53,262 nt of DNA, taken from assembly GCA_038253555.1 (NCBI GenBank), contig JBBSGZ010000008.1:1-53262 (forward strand), read 5' to 3'. The stretch comes from JALYUA01 sp038253555. Its GTDB lineage: Bacteria > Acidobacteriota > Thermoanaerobaculia > UBA5066 > Gp7-AA6. This document shows positions 1 through 9,141 of the stretch, piece after piece; within the stretch, counting starts at the first letter, position 1; every line of letters begins with the position of its first letter. The position numbers and the translations under genes are program-made. The notes below the pieces were generated by a model. The model was not told where the DNA came from and ran no database searches. It worked only from the letters and a program-made list of their open reading frames with translations.

Positions 1-2
1 CC

Positions 3-153
3 TCCTTCGACGCGACCTTCTCGATCCCTCACCATCGCGATCTCCCTACAACTTGCTTCCATCGCTGGCTGACCAATGATGTCCAGACACCCAAAACTCA
101 CATCACATCCCTCGTCCGCCATTACTCGGACACGCTCCTAGCAGGCTGCTGAA
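3..153 (+). pseudogene. possible truncated C-terminal coding fragment
   Basis: The first 150 bases are open in frame 3 on the plus strand for about 49 codons. They end at a TGA that lies inside the left terminal repeat of the element at 138-331. The peptide has ordinary composition (it includes the stretch HRWLTNDVQTPKTHITSLV) but I recognise no family. Third-position GC is only moderate, unlike the true genes further on. If it is coding, its 5' end lies outside the window and its last residues come from the inserted element, so the natural C-terminus would have been lost. It may equally be chance. Confidence 0.2.
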
Positions 154-331
154 AAAAGCCTGCGGGCGTAGTGTCCAGGCTTTTGCATTCGCCATCGATT
201 TCGCATTCTCATCGACTCACCTTGTTCCCACTCTAGGATCGTTTTCTCGACTCCGGGAGCAAAAGCCTGTCCACCCTGCGGTTGCGGCGGCTCGCAACGC
301 CATCCCACACCCTTTTTCAGCAGCCTGCTAG
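138..331. mobile_element. MITE-like element with 19-bp perfect inverted ends
   Basis: The 19 bases at 138-156 (CTAGCAGGCTGCTGAAAAA) are exactly the reverse complement of 313-331, giving a ~194 bp unit with perfect terminal inverted repeats. A second nested inverted pair sits inside it: CAGGCTTTTGC at 176-186 and its complement at 259-269. No transposase is encoded. The only long frame (minus strand, about 76 codons) has no recognisable domain. The ends finish in CTAG, a palindrome, so a target duplication cannot be told apart from the repeat itself. Similar GCAGGCTGCTGAAAAA ends are, to my recollection, common on small elements mobilised by transposases of other loci. The family is not assigned. 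Confidence 0.6.
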
Positions 332-388
332 AAACCCCCGCCGCGGTTTCTCGGGGCGCCCGGCGCACGATTCAGATTCACGAACCCG

Positions 389-1555
389 CTATTTCCCGCC
401 GTAGCTGATGGACTTCGTTTTCGGAAAGAGGGTCCGCAGGAAATCCTCCATCACCTTGTCCTCGGTCCAGGTGATCTGCGTCCCGTCGATGAAATACGTC
501 GGCGTCGAGTTGACGCCCAGCCGGTAGCCCTCGTCGATCTCGCGCCGGACGCGGGAAAAGCTCGGCTCCTGAAGATAGCAGGCGAGGAAATCAGCGGATG
601 AAATCCCCTCCGCGCCCGCCGTCGTGACGGCGATCTCGTCGATTCCCGAGACAGTCATGCTTTCCTGCCGCGCGTACACCTGCTCCTTGAACCGGAAGAA
701 GGGAGCGGCCCCCGCGGACTTGAAGATGCAGTCACCGGCGGATGCGGCCTTCATCGCCCACACGTGCCCGAACCAGAGCGGGAAAAATTTGTAATGGCGG
801 CGCGCATTCACGATGCCGGCGTTCACCTCGAGCAACCGGTCCATCTGAAGGCCGCGCATCTTGCAATAGCCGCACTCCATGTCGGCGAACTCGACGATCG
901 AAACCGCCGCGTCGGGCTTTCCGCTGGCGCGCCCCGCCGAAAGGTCGATGTGCCGGCGCCGTTCTTCGCGCGGATCCATCCGGAAATCCCAGAACACCCC
1001 CTGGAGGAATCTCGCGCCGTCGGCAGTGACATATCCGGGCAGGCGGACGACACCGTACCCCGTCTCGATGGCGACGTGGACGCCCTTGTAGGGAGCGGCG
1101 TCGCGCTCGGGCGCGAGCTGAGGCGTCACCTTCGTACGAAACACCGCCGCCAGCTTCTCTCCCACCCAGGCCAGGTCGGCGGCCGAGCGGACCGGCCGCG
1201 GCGCCGGGTTGGTCACCGAATCCCCTTCGAAGAACCACCTGCCGTCGTCGGACACGTAGAAGACCCGGTCTACGTTGAGTTTCTCGTAGCGTCCCTTGCG
1301 GTGAACTTTCCACGACTGAAACCCCGGGAGCGTCTCGGTCGACTTCTCCACCGTCACTCGGCTTTCCGGATCGAAAGAAAGGAATTTCGCCGCATACGCC
1401 GCCACCTCGGGATTCGAGGGAGCGGCCGCAGGGGCTTTCCTTTTCCCCGCCGGAGGCGGCTGAGCTGTTTTTCTCGGACTCGATGCGCCGGCGGAAGCGG
1501 CGGCCGCGGCAACGAGAGCAAAAAAGATGGCAGTCTCCGCCAGTCGACGCTTCAT
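389..1555 (-). CDS. DsbA/thioredoxin-fold periplasmic thiol-disulfide protein (CGYC)
   Basis: 388-residue exported protein. A hydrophobic Ala-rich signal segment covers residues ~8-25, followed by a Pro/Ala linker. An N-terminal domain of ~150 residues, shared with the paralogue at 3618-4748, precedes a DsbA-like thioredoxin fold from ~215. The redox motif is C228-G-Y-C231 in the context VEFADMECGYC, and a cis-Pro loop (TPTYFIDG) lies near the C-terminus. Expected role is a thiol oxidoreductase or isomerase acting on cell-envelope proteins. The start chosen is the ATG at 1555, whose bases overlap the TGA of the upstream phosphodiesterase (ATGA), implying translational coupling. An upstream extension of the same frame is only the shadow of that gene. 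The exact redox direction cannot be read from sequence. Confidence 0.85.
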   Translation of the reverse strand: MKRRLAETAIFFALVAAAAASAGASSPRKTAQPPPAGKRKAPAAAPSNPEVAAYAAKFLSFDPESRVTVEKSTETLPGFQSWKVHRKGRYEKLNVDRVFYVSDDGRWFFEGDSVTNPAPRPVRSAADLAWVGEKLAAVFRTKVTPQLAPERDAAPYKGVHVAIETGYGVVRLPGYVTADGARFLQGVFWDFRMDPREERRRHIDLSAGRASGKPDAAVSIVEFADMECGYCKMRGLQMDRLLEVNAGIVNARRHYKFFPLWFGHVWAMKAASAGDCIFKSAGAAPFFRFKEQVYARQESMTVSGIDEIAVTTAGAEGISSADFLACYLQEPSFSRVRREIDEGYRLGVNSTPTYFIDGTQITWTEDKVMEDFLRTLFPKTKSISYGGK

Positions 1556-3621
1556 TGAATTCCTTTTCTCATACCGGGCACGGGATGACCGCGCCTCAAA
1601 ATGTTCAGCGATTCCACGGCTCCCGGCTGGTCCGGCTGGATCGAGAGCGACCTTTCCAGCAGCGCGACCGCATCCTGCCGTCGCCCCAGGCACGTCTCGA
1701 GGAGCGCGAGCGAGTTTAGCGTGTTCGGGTCCGAAGTCTTTACCTCGAACGGAGCCAGCAGTCCATAGCCTCCCTGGCAATCCTGGCGCTTGAAGCGATA
1801 GAGCGCGAGAGTGCGCGCAAAGACCTCGTTGGCCGGGTATCGCTTGATCGCCTCCTCCAGCAGAGGGACCACAGCCGCCGGACGATTCTCCTCGTACCAG
1901 TTGATCCATCCGACGAGCGTCCGTTCCGGTTCCGCGTGTCCCGCCGCAAACGAGCGAAAAAGCCAATCCTGAGCGCGGCCGTCGTCTCCAACCCCCCGGG
2001 AGAGGATTGCGAGGTTGAACATGGGCGAGTGGTAACCGGGAGAGAGCGCCAGCGACTTTTCGAAGGCTTCCCGTGCGGCGGGAAGATTCTCGACCGTCTC
2101 CCGCAGGTAAAGGCCCAGGTTGTTCCAGGCGCCTTCCGTCATGCCCGGGAGGTCCCCCCCCGGCGGAGACAGAGGTTTCGCCTCGCTCCCGGAGAGATAC
2201 CCGAGCGCCAGCAGCTTCTTCGAGTACTCGTTGGCCTCCGTCGCCGACATCGGCGCGGCCACCACGCGACGCACCGCCACACCCGAGAACAAATCCTTGC
2301 GGACGGGAGGTCCCAGGTCCCGAAATCCTTCCGAGATGGGGCGGCCCCGCATCCGGCGGTCCTGAGGTAGCCCGAGGAGGGCCAGAGCGGTCGGCGCGAC
2401 GTCGAACATCGATGGCTTTTTTCCACGCTCCTTCCCGGGCTGAACGCGCGCTCCCCAGGCGGCGAAGACACCCTCCAGGCGATGCCAGTAAGCGGCCGTG
2501 CTCCACCCGGACGAAGAAAGATCGCAAGGGCGATCTCCCCCCCACTTGAAACCGTGGTCGGAGTGGACGATCAGCGTGGCCCCATCTTCCGCGGCGCGCC
2601 GCATCCACTGTCCGAGTATCTGGTCGATCAGGCCGTAGTAGACGTCGGCCGTTCGGCGGTAGCGGGCAAAATCCTCCTCAGAGACGCAGGAGAGCCTGGG
2701 CTCGGCGAAGGGCGCGAAAAAATGTCCGATTTCGTCCGTCCCCTCGATGTAGAGCATCATCAGGTCTGGCAAATTCTTGTCGTAGAGATCTCGCCCGGCC
2801 CTCTGATAAACGCGCGTCGCGGCGACGATCCGCGCCAGCGCCACGATTTTGTTGTCCATTCCCTGCCCGCTCTCCAGGTTGCGCGTGAGCTCGGCGGAAG
2901 GTATCTCCACGAAGCGCGCGAGGTCGGCGGATCCCGGATGCCCCTCGCGCTCCACCGTCCGGGAAACGCCTGCCTCGAGCCCCGGGGGATACGCGACGCC
3001 GGAGAGTGAGGCCTTTTCGTAAAGAATCGGGCTCGCGTGATCGGAGATGAAAAACCCGTTGACTTGTTCCGCGGGATGCGTCGCCCACCATCCGACGACC
3101 CCGACTTTTCTGCCCGCCGCCGAAGCGAGATTCCAGACTGCAGGAACGGCGCGCGACAGGCCGGAAATCGGAACCTTCAGCCCGCTCTTTGGATCCACTT
3201 CCTGAAAATCGAGAACCCGATGAACGTCCGGCCCCACTCCCGTAGCCGCGGTCGTCCAGAGGACCGGAGAGAGAATCGGCACGAAAGCCGAGAGCCGCGA
3301 GGAATAACCCTCCGCGACGAGCCTTTTCCAGTTGGGCATCCTGCCGGCACCGGACAACCGGTCGAGGATCTCCCAGTCCAGACCGTCGAGCCCGAGCCAG
3401 AGGACAGGCGCTGTGCCACCGGCGGGGCGCGTTGCGCGCTTCGGAGGATCGGCGCTCTCCACCGGGGATGGGACCTCAACCGGCGAGACCGCCGAGGGGC
3501 GGGACCCGGTCGTCTCCCGGCTTCCGCCGCAGCCGCCCGGGATGGCCGCCGAAAGAAGCAGGGTCAGGGCAACCGACGCGCGTCGCGCGAGAGCCACCCG
3601 CGGCGTCGGCCTGCGCGTCAC
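1552..3621 (-). CDS. Alkaline-phosphatase-superfamily phosphodiesterase lipoprotein with TPR tail
   Basis: 689 residues. The N-terminal hydrophobic segment ends at a cysteine (PGGC), suggesting a lipoprotein, although the lipobox is not ideal. Residues ~50-440 look like the type I phosphodiesterase/nucleotide pyrophosphatase branch of the alkaline phosphatase superfamily. Visible motifs are LWLGLDGLDW (first metal Asp), a Thr nucleophile region (SPVLWTT), GTDEIGHFF (Asp and His ligands) and VHSDHGF (Asp-His). From ~470 onwards several TPR-like helical pairs follow. The GTG start at 3621 overlaps the preceding TGA by four bases, and its own stop overlaps the next ATG, so it is sandwiched and coupled between two DsbA-like genes. 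The substrate is unknown. Related proteins hydrolyse phosphodiesters or modify envelope glycans, so an envelope role is inferred. Confidence 0.85.
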   Translation of the reverse strand: MTRRPTPRVALARRASVALTLLLSAAIPGGCGGSRETTGSRPSAVSPVEVPSPVESADPPKRATRPAGGTAPVLWLGLDGLDWEILDRLSGAGRMPNWKRLVAEGYSSRLSAFVPILSPVLWTTAATGVGPDVHRVLDFQEVDPKSGLKVPISGLSRAVPAVWNLASAAGRKVGVVGWWATHPAEQVNGFFISDHASPILYEKASLSGVAYPPGLEAGVSRTVEREGHPGSADLARFVEIPSAELTRNLESGQGMDNKIVALARIVAATRVYQRAGRDLYDKNLPDLMMLYIEGTDEIGHFFAPFAEPRLSCVSEEDFARYRRTADVYYGLIDQILGQWMRRAAEDGATLIVHSDHGFKWGGDRPCDLSSSGWSTAAYWHRLEGVFAAWGARVQPGKERGKKPSMFDVAPTALALLGLPQDRRMRGRPISEGFRDLGPPVRKDLFSGVAVRRVVAAPMSATEANEYSKKLLALGYLSGSEAKPLSPPGGDLPGMTEGAWNNLGLYLRETVENLPAAREAFEKSLALSPGYHSPMFNLAILSRGVGDDGRAQDWLFRSFAAGHAEPERTLVGWINWYEENRPAAVVPLLEEAIKRYPANEVFARTLALYRFKRQDCQGGYGLLAPFEVKTSDPNTLNSLALLETCLGRRQDAVALLERSLSIQPDQPGAVESLNILRRGHPVPGMRKGIQ

Positions 3622-4748
3622 GGATTTTTGCGGGCGCGGTCTTCAGTCGGAGCCAGAGGGTACCTCTCCGCGAGGAAGGTCTCGAGCAGATCATGCTCGC
3701 CGGAGACAAACACTCCGTTCTCCACGAAGGATGGCGTTCCCCCGATTCCCAGGCGGATCGCCAGGGTGATGTCGCTCAGCACGCGCTGCCGGGCGCGGCC
3801 GCTCGTGAGTTCCAGCTCGTACGCCTGAGTCAGTCCGTCGGCTTCCGCGATGTCGGCCGCAAGCTCCCGGGCGGCGGCGGCGGTCATTTTCTCCTGTCGG
3901 GCAAAAACCGCCTCCTCGTAGCGGGCGAACGCCGCGGCACCGGTGGCCGCCAGGGCGGCGCCCTGTTCGGCGGCGGCAAAGGCCCAGTCGTGCGTCTTCA
4001 CGAGCGGCAGGAAACGCGCTTCCACCGTGCCGCCGCGCAGGCTGGCTGCAAGTTGAACCTCGGGCCAGCGCTTGCGGCACCGCTCGCACTCGAAATCGAC
4101 GAACTCGACGACCGCGAACGCGCCGCCGCGCGCCTTCGAGGGAGAGGGGCTTTGCGAGAGCAGTCTTCGGCGAAACGCACCGGCGCTCTCCCCGAGGGGA
4201 TGGAATTCGCCGAGCAGCAGCGTCGCTCCGTCGGTCGAGACGAAACCCGTCCTCGTCGCGAAGGCGTTTTTCTGCTGGTCAATCGAAACAGTCAACGGAA
4301 TGAGCGTTCCCCTTCGAGGTTCGTCCGTGGTGACCCCGACCGGCAGTCCGAACGCTTCTCGCAACGAGGCTTCGACGTTCCCGAGGTCTTTCGCGGAGTC
4401 GAAGGGCCGACGGGCCGCGGCCCGGTTCGGGTCGTGAAAGACATCGCCAACGAAAACCTCGTCGCGCGCGGGGTCGAAGAACGCGACGTTCGCCTCCTGG
4501 TGGGCCCTGGATTCGCTGTGCCGCTCGATCCGATAAGTTTCCAGGCCCGTCAGGATGACTTCACGCGTCTCCGTCGCGGAGACCCGCGACCCGGGGAGAT
4601 ACGAATACCACCCGCCGAAGTAGCTCAGGATCCGCTGGCGCGTGGCGGCGGCGGCGCTGACCTGCGAGGCCGAGGCGAACCCGCACAGGAAGGCGAGAAG
4701 CAACACCTTTCGCACGAAGCGGAACTTAACACGGAGGCAGACGGGCAT
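3618..4748 (-). CDS. DsbA-like thiol-disulfide protein (CERC)
   Basis: 376 residues, paralogue of the protein at 389-1555 with the same order: signal segment (~residues 14-34), an unassigned ~150-residue N-terminal domain, then a thioredoxin/DsbA-like domain with C221-E-R-C224 (VEFVDFECERC) and a cis-Pro region (GTPSFVENG). The charged dipeptide between the cysteines differs from the partner's GY, so the two probably have different redox potentials; this is an inference. The ATG at 4748 is taken as start. A GTG at codon 12, closer to the hydrophobic segment, is possible. It follows the GWxTD gene by ~105 bp and is coupled to the phosphodiesterase downstream by a 4-bp overlap. Confidence 0.83.
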   Translation of the reverse strand: MPVCLRVKFRFVRKVLLLAFLCGFASASQVSAAAATRQRILSYFGGWYSYLPGSRVSATETREVILTGLETYRIERHSESRAHQEANVAFFDPARDEVFVGDVFHDPNRAAARRPFDSAKDLGNVEASLREAFGLPVGVTTDEPRRGTLIPLTVSIDQQKNAFATRTGFVSTDGATLLLGEFHPLGESAGAFRRRLLSQSPSPSKARGGAFAVVEFVDFECERCRKRWPEVQLAASLRGGTVEARFLPLVKTHDWAFAAAEQGAALAATGAAAFARYEEAVFARQEKMTAAAARELAADIAEADGLTQAYELELTSGRARQRVLSDITLAIRLGIGGTPSFVENGVFVSGEHDLLETFLAERYPLAPTEDRARKNP

Positions 4749-4853
4749 TGCCGGACCGACTGCCTCGACCGTCGGATTTTCTGCTTCGCCCCGCCGGCCC
4801 GCTCGAATCTCAGCGGCGAATGTCGCTGGAGGCGTCGACCCGGGGGACCGGGC

Positions 4854-5969
4854 TCACGGACCGCCGCGGCCGTTGGTCGCGTTCCCCCCCCGGCGGGATA
4901 CGTGTCGCGCCTTCTCGAGCGTGTACACCACGGACGATTCGCGCTGGAGAATATTTTCTCCGTAGCCTCTCTTCGTCAGGAACTCGAAGTCGACCTGGAA
5001 GTACGGGACTTCTGCGGGCAGCGATTCGCGCCGGTAATGCCAGACCTCGCGCCAGTTGGAAGCGGCCTCGTTGACCCGCGTCCCCGGGCCGGTGACGGCT
5101 TCCACCCGCGCGACCTGCGCAGACCGGCTCCCTCCCGGGACCGATGCGATGCGCACGTCGGAGGTCCGGTAGAGAGAGAGGGCGGCATCCTCGTTCCGGT
5201 CCTCGCCGCTGGTCAACGGCTTTCGACCCACGTAGGTCGGCGGGCCGAGCAGGAGGAAGACCATGCCGCGGTCCGTCAGGCTTCCCCGCGTCTCTCCCTG
5301 AGTCAAACGAGCGTCGGCGAAGGCGACGCGCTTCTCGAACTCTTCTCGAAACTCGTTCTCGGGCGTCTCCGGGCTCGGGTCGCACGACTTCCAGAAGGCG
5401 GTGACGAACTCGGACCGACCGATCGAGTCCAATAAATGCTCATAATCGCGCTTTTCCTCGGCGGTCAGGAGATACCCGACCGGCCCGGCGGTCCAGTCTT
5501 CACCGAGCGCGCCGCCCGCTTCGGCCTCCGGGCGGCGAGACTCGCGATACGCCGCCGCAAAGGAGTCCGATTCCGATTCTCCTTCCCGTTGCCCTTCGCG
5601 CGCGCGCTTGCGCGCTTCCTCGAAAACGACCACGACCTTTTTTGGATAGAGCGCAGGGTCGAGGCTCGAATTCGGCCGAACAGCCAGGTAGCGCTGAAAG
5701 TCGGCGAGGGCCTCGGCGCGGCGGCCGAGCGCCGCAAGGCAGGCGCCGCGGTAAAAGGCGACAACCGGTTCGAGGACCGCGCGATCCCGCTCCAGGCCCG
5801 GTTTGGCGCTTTCGGCCTCGAGTTCTCCCAGCGTTTGCAGAGCGCGATCGTAAGCGGCAAGCCGAAATTGCTCCTTGGCCCGCTGGAGGAATCGGGACAA
5901 CTCCGGGGACGCCGAAGAGCCATTCGCGAGCAGAAACGCGAGAAGCACCAGAACAGGGGCGCGCTTCAT
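4854..5969 (-). CDS. GWxTD-domain exported protein, copy 1
   Basis: 371 residues. Signal peptide at ~1-20, then a helical TPR-like region containing FYRGACLAALGRRAEAL, a charged linker, and a GWxTD domain from ~165. Visible hallmarks are DWTAGPVGYLLTAEE, the FW..DP.PET..NEF..EF..RV block and the G-x-x-TDRG...LLGPPTYVGRK core. The start at 5969 is chosen because GGGAGGT lies just before that ATG and the signal peptide begins there; an in-frame ATG eight codons upstream is less likely. GWxTD proteins have no settled biochemical role. They are found in Bacteroidetes and Acidobacteria, often with outer-membrane systems. Here it directly follows a TonB-dependent receptor, with a terminator hairpin between, and it has a paralogue in the same position at 9459-10559. 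Confidence 0.85.
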   Translation of the reverse strand: MKRAPVLVLLAFLLANGSSASPELSRFLQRAKEQFRLAAYDRALQTLGELEAESAKPGLERDRAVLEPVVAFYRGACLAALGRRAEALADFQRYLAVRPNSSLDPALYPKKVVVVFEEARKRAREGQREGESESDSFAAAYRESRRPEAEAGGALGEDWTAGPVGYLLTAEEKRDYEHLLDSIGRSEFVTAFWKSCDPSPETPENEFREEFEKRVAFADARLTQGETRGSLTDRGMVFLLLGPPTYVGRKPLTSGEDRNEDAALSLYRTSDVRIASVPGGSRSAQVARVEAVTGPGTRVNEAASNWREVWHYRRESLPAEVPYFQVDFEFLTKRGYGENILQRESSVVYTLEKARHVSRRGGNATNGRGGP

Positions 5970-6028
5970 GAGTGACCTCCCGGACGAGGCCACGATGCTA
6001 CGCCCGCGCAGGACCGGAGGTCAAAGCG

Positions 6029-6052
6029 AAAGGGGGCCGCGAGGCCCCCTTT
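6029..6052 (-). terminator. GC-rich hairpin between receptor 1 and GWxTD 1
   Basis: A perfect 10-bp stem, AAAGGGGGCC and its complement, with a GCGA loop, 23 bases past the receptor stop codon. Read on the minus strand the stem ends in TTT but has no long T-run, so termination may be partial. A near-identical hairpin occupies the same place in the second module (10621-10646). Confidence 0.7.
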
Positions 6053-6075
6053 CTGACTGAAACCCCGGCGAAAAA

Positions 6076-9000
6076 CTAGAAAGAAACCTTGACCGCGAGA
6101 CGGACCGTGCGCGGGTCCTGACGGGTGGTGGGCTTGGCCCAGTCCTTGTCCGGGAGCGGATCGCCGTATTTCAGGGTCCCAAGGCGAGCGAAGTTTCTCT
6201 GCGTGTAGTCGGGCGTGTTGGCGGGCGTGCACCCCGCCGTGTTTTCGCAGAACGTCCCCTGCGGGTTGAAATCCTCCTGGACGTCCGTGATGCCCTGCCG
6301 GTTGAGGACGTTGAAAATATAGACCGCCGGAGTGACAGAGACCTTGCCCATCTTGATGGAGTAGCCCAACGAGAGATTGGCTTCGTACTGGCTGGGGAGC
6401 CGCCCTCCGCTGACCGTGAAGTCGCTTCCTCGCGGGACGAGGTGAAGCTCATTGCCGTAGAAGTCGTTGTACCAGCCGTTGCGGGAAACCGGGGGCCCGC
6501 TGCGGTAATAGGCGCCAAATCCCATGGTAAGACCAAAAGGAGCGGTGTAAACGGCGTCCAACCGAAGCTGGTGAGGGCGGTCGAGGTACAGCCGACCGTC
6601 AGAATTCCGCAGGAAAAGGGGATAGTCGTAATCGGCATTGATGCCGGGGTCCGTCTGACCGGAGGCCACCCGGACCGCACCGTCGTAGTTGCCGCGAAGC
6701 TGCGAAAACAGGTAAGAAAACTGGGCCCACAGATTCTGGCTGAAGGTCTTGCGGGCGGTCAGTTCGATTCCTTTGAACTTTCGGGTCGCGGCGGGAACCG
6801 CCGGAGCCCCGCTCGCGAAACACTGCCCCGCCGTGGGCGAGACAAAATCCGATCCCGCGGCGTCACACCAGGGGAAGTCCCCTTCCGGGCTCGAGGAACC
6901 GGCCGCCCATCGGTGATTGGAACCCGGATTCTGAATGGCGCAGGAGGAAGACATGTTGATCGGTGCCGAGTAATCGAGGTCGCAGCGGTCCTCGATGGCG
7001 CGTCCGAGCTTGCGATAGGTTCCCTTGAGCCCGACCGCGAAGGTCGGCGTCAGCGCCTTTTCGATGCCCAGGGTCAACTCGTCCTGATACTCGCCCTTCA
7101 GGTCGTTGTCGACCGGCTCTGCCGTGGCGCCCTGAAACAGGGACTTGCGGTTGGGCGGGCCCGTACCGGGAGTGCCCGTGGCGGTCGACGTCCGGGAGTA
7201 GTTGTAGGTCGACGTGTCGAATTCCGAGCCGTAGACCCGCACGTTCAGATCGTTGGGGATGAGGTAGTAGAAGCGTCCGACGGAGCCGTAGATCTTGGAT
7301 GATCCGTCGCCCACGAAGTCGTACGTGAACCCCAGGCGCGGCTGCCACTCGTTTTTCAGGTTAATGACGGTGACGTTGTCCGCGTTCTGGACCTTCTCAT
7401 TGTCGTAGCGCACGCCCAGATTTACGGAGAACCTCGGGGTGACGCGCCACGTGTCCTGTATGAAACCCGAGTACGCCTTGGTCGGCGGCGCGGTCGGGCT
7501 GTCGTGCACCGGTGTCAGGGAGCCGAGCGCTTCGGCATAAAAGTCGTGCTGGAAGTAGACGCGCTTCGTCTCACCGCGCGTGTTGACATAACTGGTGCCT
7601 TCGCCCGGGGGACAGTAGCTGACGGATGTCGAGCTCGAGCTGCAGTTGCGGACCTGCACACGCTGCGAGCCCGTGTAGCTCGTGATGGCCGCCGTCACGT
7701 TCTTGACGTAATCGCCCCCGAACTTGACCTCGTGATTCTGGACGAATGCCGTGAACGCGCCCTCATAAGCTTTCCGGTCGCCCAGATTGTGATAGCGGAA
7801 ACCGGCGACGCGCCCGAAGCCGCCCGAGGTGGGGAAGAAAGGGTAGTCCTCCGGGTGCGTGCGGTCGCGATACTGGATCGCCTCGGGGTCCAGAGGCGAG
7901 AAGAGGAATCGGTCATGGTGCCTGGAGTACTGGAGGTTCAAGACCCCGAATGACCCGAAGAGCTGGTTGAAGCGGCCCGCGTAATCGTCGGAACCGACGT
8001 CCAGCCTCCCGGAGTACTGGTTGACGTTCGTCCCCGTTGGCGTGAAGATCGCCCCCTCCCGGTGCTCCGGATCGCGGAAGTAGGTTCCGACGATCGAAGA
8101 GCCCTCCGCGATGTTCCACGTCAGCTTGGTCGAGAAGAGGTTGTAATAGGACCTCTGCTCGAAGCGCTGACCGAGCACCGACCTCGCCTGTTGGGGCACG
8201 CGGTCAATCCGGCCGTTGTCCCCGTTGTAGGCGAGAAAGAACCACAAGCGATCCTTGACGGCGTATCCGCCGACATCCGCGCCGTAATCCGTGTCGCGCA
8301 CGCCGTCGAAGATCGTGTTGAAGGTATCTCCCCCCTCCGGTGTGTTCGTGTCGTGCCGCTGGTTCGAGCGCAGGCTCTTCGGGCTGTAATTGACGAAAGC
8401 GTCGGCGTGGAACTCGTTGCCGCCCGACTTCGTGATCACGTTGATGATGCCGCCCATCGCGCGGCCGTACTCGGCCTGGAAGCCGCCGGTCTTGACCTCG
8501 ACTTCCTGGATGAACTCGTTGTTGATGATCTTTCCCTGGACACCGCGCTCGACCTGATTGGTATTGACGCCGTCGATGACGTAAGCGTTCTCAGCCGAGG
8601 TGGACCCGTAGATGGAGAGCGCCAGGCCTCGTCCCTGCCGGTCGCCCGTGTCGGGCTGGACGCCCGGCTGGAGCTGGACGACCGACGCATAGTTACGGCC
8701 GATCGGCACTTTCTCGAGCACCTTTGCGGTGTAGTTGGAGCCCGTGGTGGTCGAAGTCGTGTCGACAACAGGGGCCTCGCCGCTGACGACGACCTGCTCG
8801 CTCGCCGTGATTTTCATCGTCATGTTGACGGTCGCCGTGCCCCCGAGGCTGACCACGGCGGTCTTTTCCACGGTTGAAAAACCCGAGAGAGCCGACCGTA
8901 CCCTGTAGCTTCCGGGGGTCAACGAGGACAGGCGAAAGTTTCCATTGTTGCCCGTCACGCCGGAACGAGTCCCTTGCCCGACCGCGCTGACGGCTTCCAC

Positions 9001-9141
9001 CGTGACACCAGGAAGGGGTTTACCGTCCGCGTCCGTGACCGTCCCCTGGATGTCGCCCGTCGTCTGAGCGAAGACTGCCGGGGCTGCCAGAAGAAGAAAA
9101 CAGGCGGATAGAACCAGGAGATACCGGGACCGAAATCTCAT
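6076..9141 (-). CDS. Oar-like TonB-dependent outer-membrane receptor 1
   Basis: 1021 residues. Signal peptide ending ...APAVFAQ at ~residue 26, a carboxypeptidase-regulatory-like beta domain (~29-105, GTVTDADGKPLPGVTV), a TonB plug (~110-240, including GSTSAENAYVIDGVNT and EYGRAMGGIINVITKSGGNEFH), and a long beta-barrel ending in aromatic F (LAVKVSF), the usual outer-membrane assembly signal. The ATG at 9141 is preceded by AGGAGGAG; a start seven codons upstream has no such site. Substrate is unknown. Related proteins in Acidobacteria and myxobacteria import large molecules or act in surface functions. It pairs with the GWxTD gene downstream and is a paralogue of the receptor at 10668-13691. 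Confidence 0.93.
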   Translation of the reverse strand: MRFRSRYLLVLSACFLLLAAPAVFAQTTGDIQGTVTDADGKPLPGVTVEAVSAVGQGTRSGVTGNNGNFRLSSLTPGSYRVRSALSGFSTVEKTAVVSLGGTATVNMTMKITASEQVVVSGEAPVVDTTSTTTGSNYTAKVLEKVPIGRNYASVVQLQPGVQPDTGDRQGRGLALSIYGSTSAENAYVIDGVNTNQVERGVQGKIINNEFIQEVEVKTGGFQAEYGRAMGGIINVITKSGGNEFHADAFVNYSPKSLRSNQRHDTNTPEGGDTFNTIFDGVRDTDYGADVGGYAVKDRLWFFLAYNGDNGRIDRVPQQARSVLGQRFEQRSYYNLFSTKLTWNIAEGSSIVGTYFRDPEHREGAIFTPTGTNVNQYSGRLDVGSDDYAGRFNQLFGSFGVLNLQYSRHHDRFLFSPLDPEAIQYRDRTHPEDYPFFPTSGGFGRVAGFRYHNLGDRKAYEGAFTAFVQNHEVKFGGDYVKNVTAAITSYTGSQRVQVRNCSSSSTSVSYCPPGEGTSYVNTRGETKRVYFQHDFYAEALGSLTPVHDSPTAPPTKAYSGFIQDTWRVTPRFSVNLGVRYDNEKVQNADNVTVINLKNEWQPRLGFTYDFVGDGSSKIYGSVGRFYYLIPNDLNVRVYGSEFDTSTYNYSRTSTATGTPGTGPPNRKSLFQGATAEPVDNDLKGEYQDELTLGIEKALTPTFAVGLKGTYRKLGRAIEDRCDLDYSAPINMSSSCAIQNPGSNHRWAAGSSSPEGDFPWCDAAGSDFVSPTAGQCFASGAPAVPAATRKFKGIELTARKTFSQNLWAQFSYLFSQLRGNYDGAVRVASGQTDPGINADYDYPLFLRNSDGRLYLDRPHQLRLDAVYTAPFGLTMGFGAYYRSGPPVSRNGWYNDFYGNELHLVPRGSDFTVSGGRLPSQYEANLSLGYSIKMGKVSVTPAVYIFNVLNRQGITDVQEDFNPQGTFCENTAGCTPANTPDYTQRNFARLGTLKYGDPLPDKDWAKPTTRQDPRTVRLAVKVSF

